NCBI GenBank assembly: GCA_014239355.1
Contig: JAAZYZ010000114.1
Coordinates: 1 to 8,346, forward strand
DNA: 8,346 nucleotides
Origin: Fidelibacterota bacterium
GTDB taxonomy: Bacteria > Marinisomatota > Marinisomatia > SCGC-AAA003-L08 > TMED6
Reading direction: 5' to 3'
Part shown: positions 7,013 through 8,346 of the stretch, one piece after another
Layout: every line of letters starts with the position of its first letter
Position numbering within the stretch: position 1 is the first letter of the stretch
Notes under the pieces: model-generated
Told to the model about the DNA's origin: nothing
Database searches by the model: none
The model's input: the letters and a program-made list of their open reading frames with translations, nothing else
Translations under genes and position numbers: made by a program

Positions 7013-8143
7013 TCAGATTAAAAAAAGGTCTGCTATTATTTCATCTGTAAATAGCAGGCCTTCTTTTTTTACGGTTAGATTTTCACCATTATTATTTATA
7101 TAGGGCCATTTTTTCATATAAGGTTCAAGATGTTCTTTAATATCAACATCTAAATAAGAATTTAATTTTTTAATTTCAGCTCCTTCAATTAGTCTTAATC
7201 CATTCATAATAGTTTCATTAAAGGTATCTTTTTTGGATAGAGTTTCTTCTGATTCTATTGGTAGCTCATTATTTTTAAGTTTACTTAAGTAATAATCAAT
7301 TGATTTTTTATTCCACCATCTTTTTGTGCCATCAAACCCATGAGCTCCCGGACCAAAAGCTAAATAGGGTTCTAATCTCCAATAATGTAGATTGTGGTTA
7401 CATTTTTTATTTTTTTTAGAAAAATTTGATATTTCATAATGAATAAATTTTTTGTTTTCTAAATAAGCTATAGTTTCTAAAAACATTTTTTTATCTAATT
7501 CTTCTGATGGCATAAATACAGTTTTATTTTTAACCATGCTATGTAAAACTGTATTTTTTTCTACAGTTAAAGAATATGCAGAAATGTGTTCAGGTTCAAG
7601 GCTTGTTCCTAAGAATAAATCATTTTTCCAATCTTTTATTTTTTGTTTTGGAATATCATATATTAAATCAATATTAATATTTTCAAAGCCAGCTTTTCTT
7701 GCATTGTTAAATGTAGTAATTGACTGTTCTGAATTGTGTAATCTTCCTAAAAAATTAAGTATTTTTTCATTAAAACTCTGGAATCCAATTGAAAGTCTAT
7801 TAATACCTAAACTTCTAAAATTTTTTAATTTTTCATAGCTTATTTCACCAGGATTACATTCCAAAGTAATTTCTATATTTTTATCTAAATCATAGTCTTT
7901 ATTTAATGCATTTAATAGTTTTTCTATTTGATGTTCTGTTAATACTGAAGGTGTGCCTCCTCCAAAAAAAATAGTATCAAAATTAAATTGTGAGAGCTTA
8001 TTTTTGTTGAGTTTAATTTCTTTAACCAGACAATCAACAAACTGTTCTATACTGTCGTCTCGTTTAGTTACAGAATAAAAATCACAATAAATACATTTTG
8101 TTTTACAGAATGGAATATGGATATAGATTCCAGCTTTAGGCAT
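7013..8143 (-). CDS. hemW: Radical SAM heme chaperone HemW
   Basis: HemW is a radical-SAM family protein that binds heme and delivers it to respiratory enzymes; it was long misannotated as coproporphyrinogen III oxidase. The 376 residues fit the family. The N-terminal YIHIPFC leads into the cluster motif C13-x3-C17-x2-C20 followed by DF, the HemW form rather than the CGC form of true HemN. GGGTP (61-65) and ECNPGE (95-100) are SAM-binding segments, RLSIGFQSF follows, and HNLHYW (250-255) is the HNxxYW signature of HemW. A HemN_C-like winged region ends the protein. The ATG at 8143 gives the usual MPKAGIYIHIPFC start and overlaps the stop of the preceding gene by 8 bases, so translation is probably coupled. 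It converges on the + strand unit with 6 bases between stops. Confidence 0.95.
   Translation of the reverse strand: MPKAGIYIHIPFCKTKCIYCDFYSVTKRDDSIEQFVDCLVKEIKLNKNKLSQFNFDTIFFGGGTPSVLTEHQIEKLLNALNKDYDLDKNIEITLECNPGEISYEKLKNFRSLGINRLSIGFQSFNEKILNFLGRLHNSEQSITTFNNARKAGFENINIDLIYDIPKQKIKDWKNDLFLGTSLEPEHISAYSLTVEKNTVLHSMVKNKTVFMPSEELDKKMFLETIAYLENKKFIHYEISNFSKKNKKCNHNLHYWRLEPYLAFGPGAHGFDGTKRWWNKKSIDYYLSKLKNNELPIESEETLSKKDTFNETIMNGLRLIEGAEIKKLNSYLDVDIKEHLEPYMKKWPYINNNGENLTVKKEGLLFTDEIIADLFLI
7020..7070. terminator. Bidirectional intrinsic terminator inside the 3' end of hemW
   Basis: AAGGTCTGCTATT (7025-7037) pairs with AATAGCAGGCCTT (7050-7062) over 13 positions, with one G-T wobble and a 12-base loop. 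A T-rich run (7061-7070) follows on the + strand, and seven A's (7020-7026) precede it, giving a T-run on the - strand. It sits 18 bases past the stop of the thioredoxin-propeller gene and so is well placed to end that transcript. For the - strand it lies within the last codons of hemW, upstream of its stop. Confidence 0.8.
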
Positions 8144-8346
8144 TTATTTTTTTATATCTTTCTAGACAATAGATTAATCCTTCTATAATCATCCATATAA
8201 TTAATATAATCAATATTCCATTTATTGATTTTAGAAGTAATGTAGCTGATTGATTAAATTTTATAATTAAAGCACTCACAGTAATGGCCATAATAATTAT
8301 CATTGGAATTAAAAGAGGAATAATATTCTTACCTTTCTTCCAGAAA
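8136..8346 (-). CDS. Membrane protein C-terminus, probably carbon starvation protein CstA, 5' partial
   Basis: On the - strand a frame is open from the right edge (codons from 8345) for 69 residues, ending in TAA at 8136-8138. The peptide begins FWKKGKNIIPLLIPMIIIMAI, has two hydrophobic stretches that would each span the membrane, and ends in a charged tail (ERYKKINA). The pattern of basic loop, then a helix beginning with an Ile-Pro-Met motif, and a last helix recalls the C-terminal end of CstA-family peptide or pyruvate transporters. This family call is from memory of a short fragment and is tentative; that it is a real membrane-protein end is more secure. Its stop overlaps the hemW start (ATGCCTAA), so the two are very likely in one operon. 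Confidence 0.6.
   Translation of the reverse strand, partial: FWKKGKNIIPLLIPMIIIMAITVSALIIKFNQSATLLLKSINGILIILIIWMIIEGLIYCLERYKKINA

Noticed and set aside
7536..7838. A 100-codon + strand frame opposite hemW
   Set aside because: It is antisense to a firmly identified gene, has no recognisable motifs, and its composition is explained by the complement of hemW codons.

Overview
This window is strongly AT-rich bacterial DNA with dense, short-gapped genes. The best lineage guess is a marine FCB-group bacterium outside the classical Bacteroidota, most likely Marinimicrobia (SAR406) or a relative. Three things suggest this. The export tail of the third large protein has the YPNPFNPS form of the type IX secretion (T9SS) sorting domain, which is typical of Marinimicrobia, Ignavibacteria and similar lineages. 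Two other large proteins end in paired dockerin repeats. The visible expression signals are a sigma70-like promoter (TTTACA-17-TATAAT) and a GGAGAG ribosome site, rather than the usual Bacteroidota signals. This placement is inference; no rRNA or marker gene is present.

Positions 1-2193 (+) hold a tight run of genes: the 3' part of an arylsulfotransferase-like protein with a dockerin tail, a 44-codon possible small membrane ORF, a cytidine deaminase (cdd), and a small Trp-rich TIGR02450-type protein. Gaps are 2 to 18 bases, so they are probably co-transcribed.

Positions 2194-7006 (+) form a second unit. A promoter at 2196-2224 precedes a large choice-of-anchor-B-type beta-propeller protein with a dockerin tail. 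After only 24 bases comes a secreted protein with an N-terminal CGPC thioredoxin fold, an eight-repeat FG-GAP/VCBS-like propeller and a T9SS tail. A hairpin terminator lies just past the end of this gene.

Positions 7013-8346 (-) hold the 3' end of a membrane protein that resembles the C-terminus of CstA, overlapping by 8 bases the start of hemW, the radical-SAM heme chaperone. hemW converges on the second unit with 6 bases between the stop codons, and the hairpin terminator lies inside the hemW reading frame.

The theme is three exported multidomain surface or extracellular proteins, two tagged by dockerins and one by a T9SS tail, next to housekeeping genes for pyrimidine salvage and heme delivery. 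I see no defence system, mobile element, CRISPR array or RNA gene. The points most worth checking are the small hydrophobic ORF that lies in frame behind the arylsulfotransferase-like stop codon, the terminator inside hemW, and the thioredoxin-propeller fusion. No stretch over 300 bases lacks a gene.
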